A DNA stretch of 64,000 nt from Microvirga roseola (GTDB taxonomy: Bacteria > Pseudomonadota > Alphaproteobacteria > Rhizobiales > Beijerinckiaceae). The DNA lies in the NCBI RefSeq assembly GCF_020866965.1, contig NZ_JAJATX010000003.1:186001-250000 (forward strand), read 5' to 3'. The position numbers and the translations under genes were made by a program. The stretch's first letter is position 1, and every line of letters starts with the position of its first letter. This document shows, in pieces, positions 52,666 to 61,088 of this stretch. Under the pieces are notes generated by a model. It did not search any database. It saw only the letters and a list, made by a program, of their open reading frames with translations, and was not told the DNA's origin.

Positions 52666-53346
52666 ATGTTTCCACAACGCCTGACCGAGGGCTATCGCGC
52701 CTTTCTCGACGAGCGGTTTCCGCGTGAGAAGACCCGCTTCGAGGCCCTGGCCGAGAAGGGCCAGTCGCCCGAGATCATGGTGATCGGCTGTTGCGACAGC
52801 CGCGTCTCGCCGGAGGTGATCTTCGATGCGAGCCCGGGCGAGTTATTCGTGGTCCGCAACGTGGCGAACCTGGTGCCGCCCTACGAGACGGGCGGCGATT
52901 ACCATGGCACCTCGGCGGCGCTCGAATTCGCCGTGCAGGCGCTGAAGGTAAAGCACATCGTGGTGCTGGGCCATGCCCGCTGCGGCGGCGTGCGCGCCTT
53001 CGCCGACGAGACCGCCCCTCTCTCGCCGGGCGACTTCATCGGCCGCTGGATGAACCTGATCAAGCCCGCGGGCGAGCGGCTCGGGCCTCATGACGGCAAT
53101 CTCGACGAGTACCTGCCGCGGCTCGAACTCGCCGCCATCGAGAACAGCCTGAAGAACCTGATGACCTTCCCCTGCGTGCGCCTCCTGGTGGAGCGCGGCA
53201 AGCTCCAGCTCCACGGCGCTTACTTTGGCGTCCTGACCGGCGTGCTGCTGGTGCGCGACCCGGAAACCGGAGACTTCAAGCCGGCCGTAGATGACGTGCC
53301 CGCACGGGTCTCGATGTTCTCCGCACGGGATGCGGGACCGCTTTAA
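52666..53346 (+). CDS. can: Beta-class carbonic anhydrase
   Basis: A 226-residue zinc enzyme interconverting CO2 and bicarbonate. The zinc and catalytic residues are Cys43-x-Asp-Ser-Arg in VIGCCDSRVSPE and His103/Cys106 in VLGHARCGGVRAFADE; the segments ELFVVRNVANLVPPYE and YHGTSAALEFAV are typical. ATG 52666 follows AAGGAG. It ends the sbtA-sbtB unit (183 bases after sbtB), where it would equilibrate the imported bicarbonate pool for carboxylases. A terminator follows. Confidence 0.95.
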   Translation: MFPQRLTEGYRAFLDERFPREKTRFEALAEKGQSPEIMVIGCCDSRVSPEVIFDASPGELFVVRNVANLVPPYETGGDYHGTSAALEFAVQALKVKHIVVLGHARCGGVRAFADETAPLSPGDFIGRWMNLIKPAGERLGPHDGNLDEYLPRLELAAIENSLKNLMTFPCVRLLVERGKLQLHGAYFGVLTGVLLVRDPETGDFKPAVDDVPARVSMFSARDAGPL

Positions 53347-53350
53347 ACGC

Positions 53351-53374
53351 AAAGGCCGCCCGGAGGCGGCCTTT
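53351..53374. terminator. Bidirectional terminator between carbonic anhydrase and asd
   Basis: AAAGGCCGCC (53351-53360) pairs with GGCGGCCTTT (53365-53374), loop CGGA, between the converging carbonic anhydrase and asd genes; A- and T-rich ends serve both strands. Confidence 0.85.
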
Positions 53375-53391
53375 CAGTTATTAGCGGACGA

Positions 53392-54423
53392 TTAAGCCGC
53401 CTGCTTCTTCGACTTGAGCAGGCCGCGATTGATCATGGATTCCGCGATCTGGACCGCGTTGAGCGCCGCGCCCTTGCGCAGGTTGTCGGAGACGCACCAG
53501 AAGGAGAGGCCGTTCTCGACCGTGATGTCCTCGCGGATGCGGGAGATGTAGGTCGCGTCCTCGCCGGCCGCCTCGTGCGGGGTGATGTAGCCGCCGGGCT
53601 CGCGCTTATCGACCACCATCAGGCCGGGTGCGGAGCGCAGGATGTCGCGCGCCTCGTCCGCCGTGATCGGCTTCTCGAATTCCACGTTCACGGCTTCCGA
53701 GTGGCTGATGAAGACCGGCACGCGCACGCAGGTGGCGGTGAGCTTGATCTTGGGGTCGAGAATCTTCTTCGTCTCGGCCATCATCTTCCACTCTTCCTTC
53801 GTGTACCCGTCCTCCATGAACACGTCGATGTGGGGGATCAGGTTGAAGGCGATGCGCTTGGGGAACTTCTTCTCCTGCACGTCCTGAAGCGAGTAGAGCG
53901 CCTTGGTCTGGCGGTCGAGCTCGTCCATGCCGTCCTTGCCCGCGCCGGAAACCGACTGGTAGGTGGCGACGACGACGCGCTTGATCGTGGCGCGGTCGTG
54001 GAGCGGCTTCAGCGCCACGACGAGCTGGGCCGTCGAGCAGTTCGGGTTCGCGATGATGCCCTTCTTGACGTTGCGGAGCGCTTCGGCATTGACCTCCGGC
54101 ACGACCAGCGGCACGTCCGCGTCGTAGCGCCAGGCGGAGGAATTATCGATCACCACCGCGCCTTGGGCCGCGATCTTCGGCGACCATTCCTTCGAGACCT
54201 CGCCGCCCGCGGACATGAGGCACAGGTCGACGTCGGAGAAATCGTAGGTGTCGAGCGCTTTCGTCTTCAGGGTCTTGTCGCCGTAGGACACTTCCGTGCC
54301 CTGGCTGCGGCGCGAGGCCAGCGCCACCACCTCATCGGCCGGAAAGGCCCGCTCTGCGAGGATGCCCAGCATCTCGCGGCCCACATTGCCCGTCGCGCCG
54401 ACCACGGCGACCTTGTAACCCAT
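53392..54423 (-). CDS. asd: Aspartate-semialdehyde dehydrogenase
   Basis: A 343-residue NADPH enzyme that reduces aspartyl phosphate to the semialdehyde, the branch point to lysine/diaminopimelate, threonine and methionine. It shows KVAVVGATGNVGREMLGIL, the catalytic Cys in IIANPNCSTAQLVVAL, QSVSGAGKDGMDEL, and the active-site His region CVRVPVFISHSEAVNVEF. The leader contains a short threonine-rich reading frame and alternative stems ahead of the ribosome binding site (AGGAG), suggesting attenuation by a product amino acid. Confidence 0.96.
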   Translation of the reverse strand: MGYKVAVVGATGNVGREMLGILAERAFPADEVVALASRRSQGTEVSYGDKTLKTKALDTYDFSDVDLCLMSAGGEVSKEWSPKIAAQGAVVIDNSSAWRYDADVPLVVPEVNAEALRNVKKGIIANPNCSTAQLVVALKPLHDRATIKRVVVATYQSVSGAGKDGMDELDRQTKALYSLQDVQEKKFPKRIAFNLIPHIDVFMEDGYTKEEWKMMAETKKILDPKIKLTATCVRVPVFISHSEAVNVEFEKPITADEARDILRSAPGLMVVDKREPGGYITPHEAAGEDATYISRIREDITVENGLSFWCVSDNLRKGAALNAVQIAESMINRGLLKSKKQAA

Positions 54424-54441
54424 CGGACTTCTCCTGTTGTC

Positions 54442-54506
54442 GCTCTCCCCGGATAACTCCTGAAAACCCTTTTGGGGTGTCGCCTCTCGCCCCGACGGGA
54501 GAGAGG
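54442..54506 (-). promoter_or_regulatory. Alternative stems in the asd leader (attenuator candidate)
   Basis: After the leader peptide stop the RNA can fold CCTCTC/GAGAGG with an inner TCCC/GGGG (54506-54483), or the same CTCTCCC can pair 7 bp with GGGAGAG further on (54448-54442), close to the asd ribosome binding site. A short ACCC/GGGT hairpin followed by TTT lies between them. Mutually exclusive stems of this kind are the hallmark of attenuation; folding has not been computed. Confidence 0.4.
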
Positions 54507-54523
54507 ACCGGGGACGACGAGGC

Positions 54524-54595
54524 TTAAGCGGCCGTCGTTTTCACGGCCGTCGTGGCAGTTTTCGTTTTGCTCGTCGTGAAGGTGAGCAGCGCCAT
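54524..54595 (-). CDS. Threonine-rich leader peptide upstream of asd
   Basis: A 23-codon frame with GGTGGA 8 bases upstream reads MALLTFTTSK and ends in TTAA; 9 of 23 residues are threonine and 3 are lysine, including a run of TKTATTAVKTT. Threonine and lysine are end products of the pathway that asd serves. The stop lies 18 bases before the first leader stem. An in-frame ATG at 54601 would add two residues. This is the expected design of a ribosome-mediated attenuator, but it is inferred from the sequence alone. Confidence 0.5.
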   Translation of the reverse strand: MALLTFTTSKTKTATTAVKTTAA

Positions 54596-54802
54596 CGCCA
54601 TCGTCCACCGGGCCCGGAGCGGGCCCGTCGCGCTCAGCAACACACCAAAGCGCCGCTTTCGTCAAGCGCTGTCTTGATCGTCATAAGTCTTAAACGCTCC
54701 TCCGGCGCATTAAGCTTCGATTTACTTTGCTCAACGAAAGCTTTCGAACGGCATCCAATGCTACGCTAGAACAATCCCGTGGATTGACTGCGGGCGGAGA
54801 GA

Positions 54803-55606
54803 ATGCCGAAGGCCGGTTTTGCCGATTGGGACGAGGACGACGCGTTCGACGACTTGGACGAGCGTTCCCTGCGCCGCGGGCGCAGGCGCCTGCCCTGGCT
54901 GCGCATTCTCGTGCTGTCGTCTCTGAGCATCGCAGGCCTCGTCTATATCGCGCAGCAGCGGCAGCAGCAGGAACAGGCGGCGGATTCGCGCCCCGTCCCG
55001 CCCTCCGTCCTGATCGCCCCCGACCCGGCATGGAAGCCGGTCTCCCCCTCCCCGGGCACCTATGCCCTGGAGCGGAGCGCAAGCCCCGTGACGGCCGAAG
55101 CGCGCCAGCATACGAGCGGCGCGCGGGAGGACACCCTCATCCTCGGCGCCTTCGGGGAGGGGCGGCACGCCCGCATCATCCTCGCCCAGGGCTCCGTCGA
55201 GCCGGAGCGCAGCTTTTTCGTCGATCTCGTGCGCCGGGCCGCGTCGGCGGGCCTGTCGGTCACCCGCAACGCTCAGAGCCGGATGGTCCCGACGAAGTTC
55301 GGCCCCGTGGAGGCGGCGGCCGTGACCCTTGCCGGAACGGTCGAGCAGGAATGCCAGGCCTTCCGCTTCTCACAAGGTGAGACGGGCTTCGGCTTCCAGG
55401 GCTGGCTGTGCAGTTCCGGAGCCGGCTCCGGGGCCATGTCCGAGGATATGGGGCTCGCCTGTTTCATCGACGGGATCGCCCTCGCCGGCGGCTCCACCCC
55501 GTCCCTCAAGGCCGTCTTAGCCCGCGCCGAGCGCAGCCGGATCGAGGCCTGCAGCCCCGTCGCGCGCACCTCCTCGGTAGGCCCCAGAGCGCCGCGGCGC
55601 CCTTGA
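54803..55606 (+). CDS. Hypothetical membrane-anchored protein
   Basis: A 267-residue protein I do not recognise. A short acidic cytoplasmic N-terminus (ADWDEDDAFDDLDE) and basic patch precede one transmembrane helix (LRILVLSSLSIAGLVYIA, ~32-50), then a Pro-rich linker and a periplasmic domain with LILGAFGEGRHARIILAQGSVEPERSFFVDLVRRAASAG and cysteines in EQECQAFRFS, WLCSSGAGSG and ACFIDGIA. It is a single gene divergent from asd; no enzyme motif is seen. Confidence 0.75.
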   Translation: MPKAGFADWDEDDAFDDLDERSLRRGRRRLPWLRILVLSSLSIAGLVYIAQQRQQQEQAADSRPVPPSVLIAPDPAWKPVSPSPGTYALERSASPVTAEARQHTSGAREDTLILGAFGEGRHARIILAQGSVEPERSFFVDLVRRAASAGLSVTRNAQSRMVPTKFGPVEAAAVTLAGTVEQECQAFRFSQGETGFGFQGWLCSSGAGSGAMSEDMGLACFIDGIALAGGSTPSLKAVLARAERSRIEACSPVARTSSVGPRAPRRP

Positions 55607-55607
55607 G

Positions 55608-55741
55608 GCATCGGACCCAAAAGTGGACTTGCACTTTCGGGATCCCATCCGATGCATTCTCTTATGACAAGAGCATCGTTGAGTGCGAAAACCGGATCCA
55701 CTTTTCGCTGATGCGGACCTCCGGTTCCGCACGATGCTCTA
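55608..55741. repeat. 134-bp tandem GATGCTCT repeat pair
   Basis: Two related units lie side by side: the first around GCATCGGACCCAAAAGTGG...GATGCATTCTC, the second around AGAGCATCGTTGAGTGCGAAAACCGGATCC...ACGATGCTCT. They share the GTGGATCC/GGATCCAC core with the copy between sbtA and sbtB. The element begins 2 bases after the upstream gene's stop and fills most of a 277-base gap before the next gene; the rest of that gap shows nothing recognisable. Confidence 0.8.
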
Positions 55742-55883
55742 GGATCCGGCTCACTGTTCCGTGCCCTCCGGCGGCTTTCTGCATGGGGAACCTTTTGCGG
55801 AAGAGGCGTCTTGACCTGACAGGTTCTCGCGTGTGGAGGCCGCAGCCATTCCCGGCCGCGCGCCCATGATGGAGATGTGTCAG

Positions 55884-56228
55884 ATGCGCCGCTTCGCTCT
55901 TATCGGCTTGGGCGTCCTGACTGCGGGCATGGCCTTTTCGCCCGTAGCGGATGCTCAGGCCCAGGAACGCCCCCTCACCTTCCGGGTCACGCCCCGCAGC
56001 TTCCTCGATCCCGGCAACGTGGTGCCGCCCGGATCGATCGGCGGCAGCACGGTCACCATGTCCTACCGCCAGACCTTCGTCGACCGGCCGACGGCCTGGT
56101 GGAGCGCGCGCGACCTCTATGGCGAGGGCTTGCTGCCCGATCCTGCCGGCGGCCCGGGTCCGTGGGTGGGCGCGGCCAATCCCTTCGGCCCGATCGGCCC
56201 GAACCTGCCGACAGGCGTGCCCCAGTAA
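55884..56228 (+). CDS. Small exported protein of unknown function
   Basis: A 114-residue protein with a clear signal peptide (MRRFALIGLGVLTAGMAFSPVADAQA, cleavage near AQA-Q). The mature part is Pro/Gly-rich: RPLTFRVTPRSFLDPGNVVPPGSIGG, then RQTFVDRPTAWWSARDLYGEGLLPDPAGGPGPWVGAANPFGPIGPNLP. No motif is recognised. ATG 55884 follows GGAG at 9 bases and puts the signal peptide at the N-terminus; in-frame ATGs at 55866 and 55875 are alternatives. It converges on leuB. Confidence 0.7.
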   Translation: MRRFALIGLGVLTAGMAFSPVADAQAQERPLTFRVTPRSFLDPGNVVPPGSIGGSTVTMSYRQTFVDRPTAWWSARDLYGEGLLPDPAGGPGPWVGAANPFGPIGPNLPTGVPQ

Positions 56229-56233
56229 GGCGA

Positions 56234-57340
56234 TCAGGCGAGCTTTTCCAGCTCCTTGACGATGGCGTCGCCCACATCCTGCGTGCCGACGGCGTTCGCG
56301 CCGGGAGCCGCAATGTCCTTCGTGCGCGTGCCGGAGGCGAGCACGTTGGCGATGGCCTTGTCGAGCCGGTCCGCTTCGTCGAGCAGGCCGAAGGAATAGC
56401 GCAGGGACATGCCGAAGGAGCCGATCATGGCGATAGGGTTGGCAAGCCCCTTGCCGGCGATGTCCGGCGCGGAGCCGTGGACGGGCTCGTAGAGCGCCTT
56501 GCGCTTGCCGGTCTTCGGGTCCTCCGCCCCGAGCGAGGCGGACGGCAGCATGCCGAGCGAGCCGGTGAGCATGGCCGCGATGTCGGAGAGAATGTCGCCG
56601 AAGAGATTGTCGGTGACGATCACGTCGAACTGCTTCGGCCAGCGCACAAGCTGCATGGCGCAGTTGTCGGCGAGCACGTGCTCGAGCTCCACGTCGGAGA
56701 ACTCCGCCTTGTGGATGCGCGTGACGACCTGGCGCCAGAACACGCCGGTCTTCATCACGTTGAACTTTTCGGCCGAGGAGACCTTGTTGCGGCGCTTCTT
56801 CGCGAGGTCGAAGGCGACGCGGGCGATCCGCTCCACCTCATGCGTGTGATAGAGCTGCGTGTCGACCGCGCGCTGGGAGCCGTCCTCCAGGGTCACGATC
56901 TCCTTGGGCTCGCCGAAATAGACGCCGCCGGTGAGCTCGCGCACGATCATGATGTCGAGGCCCTCCACCACGTCGCGCTTGAGCGAGGAGGCGTCGGCCA
57001 GGGCCGGGTAGCAGATCGCGGGACGAAGATTGGCGAAGAGGCCGAGATCCTTGCGCAGGCGCAGCAGGCCCGCTTCGGGGCGCACGGCGTAAGGGACGCT
57101 CTCCCACTTGGGGCCGCCGACCGCGCCGAAGAGCACCGCATCGGCCTCCTGAGCGCGATCCATGGCGGCTTCCGAGATCGCCGCGCCGTGGGCGTCATAG
57201 GCGGAGCCGCCGACGAGGTCCGTCTCGGTCTCGAAGCCGACGCCGCGCTTGCGGAACCAGCCGACGATCTTCTCCACCTCACGCATGACCTCCGGGCCGA
57301 TTCCGTCGCCGGGGAGAAGGAGAAGCTTATGCGTTGCCAT
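56234..57340 (-). CDS. leuB: 3-isopropylmalate dehydrogenase
   Basis: A 368-residue NAD-dependent decarboxylating dehydrogenase of leucine synthesis. Typical blocks are [69 protein letters not shown], the Lys/Asp site in [56 protein letters not shown], and [21 protein letters not shown]. leuD lies about 5 kb away on the same strand with unrelated genes between, so the leu genes are loosely clustered. Confidence 0.97.
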   Translation of the reverse strand: MATHKLLLLPGDGIGPEVMREVEKIVGWFRKRGVGFETETDLVGGSAYDAHGAAISEAAMDRAQEADAVLFGAVGGPKWESVPYAVRPEAGLLRLRKDLGLFANLRPAICYPALADASSLKRDVVEGLDIMIVRELTGGVYFGEPKEIVTLEDGSQRAVDTQLYHTHEVERIARVAFDLAKKRRNKVSSAEKFNVMKTGVFWRQVVTRIHKAEFSDVELEHVLADNCAMQLVRWPKQFDVIVTDNLFGDILSDIAAMLTGSLGMLPSASLGAEDPKTGKRKALYEPVHGSAPDIAGKGLANPIAMIGSFGMSLRYSFGLLDEADRLDKAIANVLASGTRTKDIAAPGANAVGTQDVGDAIVKELEKLA

Positions 57341-57465
57341 GGGAAGATCCTTCGTGGTGGTTCTTGCAGGGGAAGCGCCGGAACGAGCCGCGCCTTGAGG
57401 AGGGTTTAGGCGCGGGACGATGCCTTTTGCAAGCGCCAGCAGCCTTCTCCGTTAGGCGAACGGGC

Positions 57466-58875
57466 TCACGCGCCCGCCGCGCGGCGGTCCTTGAGGGACC
57501 TGACCACCGTGACCGAGCAGGGCGCCTCGGCCACGATCCGGGACGAGACGCTGCCGAGATAGCGCCGGAAGGCCGACGAGGCCCGCGCGCCGACGACGAT
57601 GTGGTCCACGTTGTTGTGGCGGGCATAATCGATGAGGGCGGCGGCGGGATCGGGCGCTTCCAGCACGCTGTAGGTCATGCGCTCCTTGGGAATATCGAGG
57701 GATGCGCCCCAGTGCCGGAGCTGGACGAGGCGCTGCACATGGAGGCTCTGGCCGTTCTCGTCCTCCAGGATGTCGATGGCGATGCGCGAGAGCTTGAGAA
57801 CATTGACGCAGGCGATGCGCGCCTCGCTCTCAATGTTAAGGATGCGCCGGACCAGGACCCGCTGGGCCTCGCCGAGATCCTCGCTCCCGGGGGAGAGATC
57901 GATGGCGGCCAGGATGATCGGCGCGCGGGAGAGCTGGCCTGCGATGTTGGGGCTTTCCAGCGGCCTGGCGTTGCGCGCCTTCAGCCAGCGCCGGAACGTC
58001 TTCATCCCGCTGTCGCGCTCGAGCCGCTCGGCCCGCTCCGTGAGCTGGACCTGATCCGGATGCTCGAGATCGAGGGCGAGCTGCGCCGCGGTCGCGTAGC
58101 GCTCCTTCGGGTCGACCTCCAAGCAGCGCAGGATGATCTCCTGCAGCCAGGGCGGGCAGTCCGGGTTCTTCGCCCGCGGCGGGACGGGATCGCGCCAGAG
58201 GCGGCGGCGAATCTGGCCGCCTTTCGGCGTGCCGAAGGGGCGCACGCCCGCAACGAAGAAGTACAGCATCACGCCGAGCGCAAAAAGATCGCTGCGCGGA
58301 TCGCAGCGGTCCTGCAGCACCTGCTCCGGGGCCATGTAGGGCGTGGTGCCGAAGGGCTCGCGGAACTCCTCGTCGAGAAGGTCGGGCAGAAGCTCGTGGC
58401 GGGAGAAGCCGAAATCGATGAGCACTGCCTCCCCGGTCTCCCGGAACATGACGTTGCTCGGCTTCACGTCGAGATGCACGACCCGCTGGCGGTGGAGGTC
58501 GTGCAGGGCACTGGCGACCTTGACGCCGATGGCGACCACCTCCTGCCAGGGGAGCGGCACATCGGGCAGGCGCGCCTTCAGCGACACGCCCGGGATTTTC
58601 TCCATGACGATGTAGGGCTGCGTCTCGATGTTGCCGGTCGCGATGAAGCGCGACACGTGCGGGCCGGACAGGCGCGGCATGATCATCTGCTCGGTCTCGA
58701 AGGAGACGATGGGCAGGGGATCGTCGCTGTCGTGGAGAAGCGGGATCTTCATCACGAGCGGCGTCGGATCGCCCTCGCGGCGCACGGTCCAGAGATCGGC
58801 GGTGCCGCCCAGGCCGAGAGGCTCCAGAAGCTCGAAACCGTCGATCACCGTCCCGGGTCGAAAGGAGGCGCGCAT
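57466..58875 (-). CDS. Serine/threonine protein kinase fused to a universal stress protein domain
   Basis: A 469-residue protein. Residues ~10-270 form a Hanks-type kinase: glycine loop LGLGGTADLWTV, Lys43 in VMKIPLL, HLDVKPSNVMF (catalytic Asp136; HLD in place of HRD), DFGFSR (Asp154) and APE in TTPYMAPEQVL. Residues ~310-460 form a UspA domain with PIILAAIDLSPGS and the ATP-binding end HIVVGARASSAFRRYLGSVSSRIVAEAPCSVTVVR. No transmembrane helix, so it is cytoplasmic. It starts directly after a metallophosphatase gene. Confidence 0.92.
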   Translation of the reverse strand: MRASFRPGTVIDGFELLEPLGLGGTADLWTVRREGDPTPLVMKIPLLHDSDDPLPIVSFETEQMIMPRLSGPHVSRFIATGNIETQPYIVMEKIPGVSLKARLPDVPLPWQEVVAIGVKVASALHDLHRQRVVHLDVKPSNVMFRETGEAVLIDFGFSRHELLPDLLDEEFREPFGTTPYMAPEQVLQDRCDPRSDLFALGVMLYFFVAGVRPFGTPKGGQIRRRLWRDPVPPRAKNPDCPPWLQEIILRCLEVDPKERYATAAQLALDLEHPDQVQLTERAERLERDSGMKTFRRWLKARNARPLESPNIAGQLSRAPIILAAIDLSPGSEDLGEAQRVLVRRILNIESEARIACVNVLKLSRIAIDILEDENGQSLHVQRLVQLRHWGASLDIPKERMTYSVLEAPDPAAALIDYARHNNVDHIVVGARASSAFRRYLGSVSSRIVAEAPCSVTVVRSLKDRRAAGA

Positions 58876-59625
58876 CTACCGCCCCTGTTCGAGCCGCTGG
58901 GCGAGCTTTTCGGGCAGCCCCGCCTCCCGCACCTTCCGCGCCGCCGCCGCCGCATCGTAGGGCACGCGCAGGTAGCGCAGGTTCTGCTGCGCGGAATCGA
59001 AGATCGCGTAGTTCGCGGCCGGAACGCCGTCGCGCGGCTGTCCCACGGCGCCGACCACCGCTAGCCAGCGGCGGCTGGGAAGAAGCGGAATGTCGTTGTC
59101 GGCGAGCGGCGCGAAGGAGACTATTTTTGCGGTCGGGCTCATGTTGTAGAGCATGGGCACATGGACATGGCCGCAGAAGGTGATCTGCGCGTCCACGCGC
59201 GAAAAGTGCCGCAGGGCCTCGTTCGGCCCGAACATATAGTCCCAGTTGGCCGGAGCGTAGCCGTTGGCGTGGACATAGAGAACGCTCCCCTCCTCGTGGA
59301 CGAGGGGAAGCCCGGCGAGAAAGGCGCGGTGGTCGGGCCCGAGCTGCGCGCGCGTCCAGCGGATCGCCTCGCGGGCGACGCTGTTCATGTCCTCGTCGGA
59401 ATCCTCGATGGCGGCGTCATGGTTGCCGAGGAGGGCGACGGCCCCCTCCTCCACGAGTTCCGCAACCGTCTCCACCACGCAGGCCGGATCGGCCCCGTAG
59501 CCAACATAGTCGCCGAGGAAAACGAAGCGGTCGACCCCGTGCGTGCGGGCATGGGCGAGGCAGGCTGACAAAGCCTCGCGGTTGCCGTGGATATCGGTGA
59601 GGATGGCGATGAGCATGGGCCGCAT
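58876..59625 (-). CDS. Metallophosphoesterase paired with the kinase
   Basis: A 249-residue calcineurin-like phosphoesterase with all metal-binding blocks: ILTDIHGNREAL, FLGDYVGYGADP, LLGNHDAAI, and GHVHVPML, plus VLYVHANGY. The family includes serine/threonine phosphatases, diadenosine tetraphosphatases and cyclic nucleotide phosphodiesterases. Because its stop abuts the start codon of the kinase-USP gene, the pair probably forms a kinase/phosphatase switch; this is inferred from the gene order. Confidence 0.9.
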   Translation of the reverse strand: MRPMLIAILTDIHGNREALSACLAHARTHGVDRFVFLGDYVGYGADPACVVETVAELVEEGAVALLGNHDAAIEDSDEDMNSVAREAIRWTRAQLGPDHRAFLAGLPLVHEEGSVLYVHANGYAPANWDYMFGPNEALRHFSRVDAQITFCGHVHVPMLYNMSPTAKIVSFAPLADNDIPLLPSRRWLAVVGAVGQPRDGVPAANYAIFDSAQQNLRYLRVPYDAAAAARKVREAGLPEKLAQRLEQGR

Positions 59626-59691
59626 GAGAGACCCAAACCCGTCCGCGCCGCAAGCTAGCCAATGGGAGGCAGCGTGCGGTGCGCGATGTTC

Positions 59692-59788
59692 CTAGAGCCG
59701 ATTCCATTCGCATGGAATCGGCTCTCTTCTTTTGTTTGCCGCATTTTTTGACGGCGAACCGGATCCACTTCGCCGAAAAATGCTCTAG
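59692..59788. repeat. 97-bp GATGCTCT-family repeat with 14-bp hairpin
   Basis: AGAGCCGATTCCAT (59694-59707) pairs with ATGGAATCGGCTCT (59712-59725) around TCGC and is followed by T-rich DNA. The right end (CCGGATCCACTTCGCC, then TGCTCTAG) matches the copies at 52084 and 55608. The stop codon of the MltB-like gene (59785-59787) lies inside the element, so the repeat forms that gene's end. Confidence 0.8.
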
Positions 59789-60972
59789 CCCCGCAGCGCT
59801 TGCAGCACCTTGCCGCCCGGACGGCCTCGCGGTTCGAGGCCGATGCGGCGCTCCACGTCCTTGATCGCCTCGCGGGTCTTGGAGCCGATCTTGCCGTCGA
59901 CCTCGCCGATGTCGTAGCCGCGGGCGAGGAGAAGGCTCTGGAGCTCACGCCTTTGGGCGCGCGAGAGCGGCGGATCGTCGGTGGGCCAGGCGGCGCGGAT
60001 GCCGGGCTGGCCCTTCAGCCGGTCGCCGAGAATGGCGATGGCGAGGCCGTAGGACTCGGCGGCGTTGTAGGAATAGAGCGCGTCGAAGTTCTTCGTGACC
60101 ACGAAGGCCGGGCCGTTTACGCCCGCCGGAATCAGAATGCCGGCCGGGTAGTTGCCCGAGAGCGGCCGCCCGTCGATCCGCGTCACGCCCATGGCGGCCC
60201 AGGTGGAGAGCGGCTTCTTGTTCTTGCGGCCGGCGAGCTTCGTGTTGAAGTTTTCCGGCAGGCGCACCTCGTAGCCCCAGGGCAGGTTGTTCTGCCAGCC
60301 GGCTTTTTTGAGGAAGTTGGCGGTGGAATGGACCGCATCCGGCACGGAGGCCATGATGTCCCGGCGCTTGTCGCCGTCGCCGTCGACGGCGAGCCGCTGG
60401 AAGGTGGAGGGCATGAACTGGGTATGGCCGAAGGCCCCGGCCCATGAGCCGCGTAAGGCGGCCGGGTCGATGTCGCCGTCCTGGACGATCTTGAGGGTCG
60501 CCATCAGCTCGCCGGTGAAATAGTCGCGGCGGCGCGGCCCGTAGCAGGCGAGCGTCGAGAGCGACTGGATCAGCGGCCGCCCGCCGATATCCTTGCCGAA
60601 ATTCGATTCCACGCCCCAGACGCCGGCGATCATGTGCCGGTCGACGCCGAAGCGCGCCTCGGCCGCGGCGAGCGCCCGGCCCCATTGCTGCATGGCGGTC
60701 CGGCCGTCCTGCACCCGCTCGTCGTCAACGAGGGCGGCGAGATAGTCCCAGATCGGCGTCTTGAACTCCGGCTGGTTGTTCATGAGGTCGAGGATCGACA
60801 GATCCGGCTCGACGCCGCGGGTCGCGACGTCGAAAGCCTGTCCCGAGATGCCTTTGGCGGCGGCCTTGCTGCGAAGGCCGGACAGGCAGGAGCGGAAATC
60901 CTGGGCCTGAGCCGGCATGGACAGGCTGAGGCCGAGGAGAGCGAGAAGGGTGGGGGCAAGTATCCTGGTCAT
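59785..60972 (-). CDS. Lytic murein transglycosylase, MltB-like, with peptidoglycan-binding domain
   Basis: A 395-residue exported enzyme (signal peptide TLLALLGLSLSMPAQAQ). The SLT/MltB catalytic domain has the acid Glu in MIAGVWGVESNFGKDIGG, then STLACYGPRRRDYFTGELMATL, GSWAGAFGHTQFMPSTFQRLAVDGDGD and YNAAESYGLAIAILGDRL; a C-terminal PG_binding_1 domain (LSRAQRRELQSLLLARGYDIGEVDGKIGSKTREAIKDVERRIGL) follows. It cleaves peptidoglycan to 1,6-anhydro products in the periplasm. Single gene; its stop codon is in a repeat. Confidence 0.95.
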   Translation of the reverse strand: MTRILAPTLLALLGLSLSMPAQAQDFRSCLSGLRSKAAAKGISGQAFDVATRGVEPDLSILDLMNNQPEFKTPIWDYLAALVDDERVQDGRTAMQQWGRALAAAEARFGVDRHMIAGVWGVESNFGKDIGGRPLIQSLSTLACYGPRRRDYFTGELMATLKIVQDGDIDPAALRGSWAGAFGHTQFMPSTFQRLAVDGDGDKRRDIMASVPDAVHSTANFLKKAGWQNNLPWGYEVRLPENFNTKLAGRKNKKPLSTWAAMGVTRIDGRPLSGNYPAGILIPAGVNGPAFVVTKNFDALYSYNAAESYGLAIAILGDRLKGQPGIRAAWPTDDPPLSRAQRRELQSLLLARGYDIGEVDGKIGSKTREAIKDVERRIGLEPRGRPGGKVLQALRG

Positions 60973-61088
60973 GCCCCCCAGTGTGCGGGGAATTTGGTTA
61001 ATATATGGAAACCAAGCCTACATTGCCGTGAGCGTGAGAGCCCATGCCGCTCCGGGCGCGCTGCCGACGGTTCCAGCCGCACTTTGCT

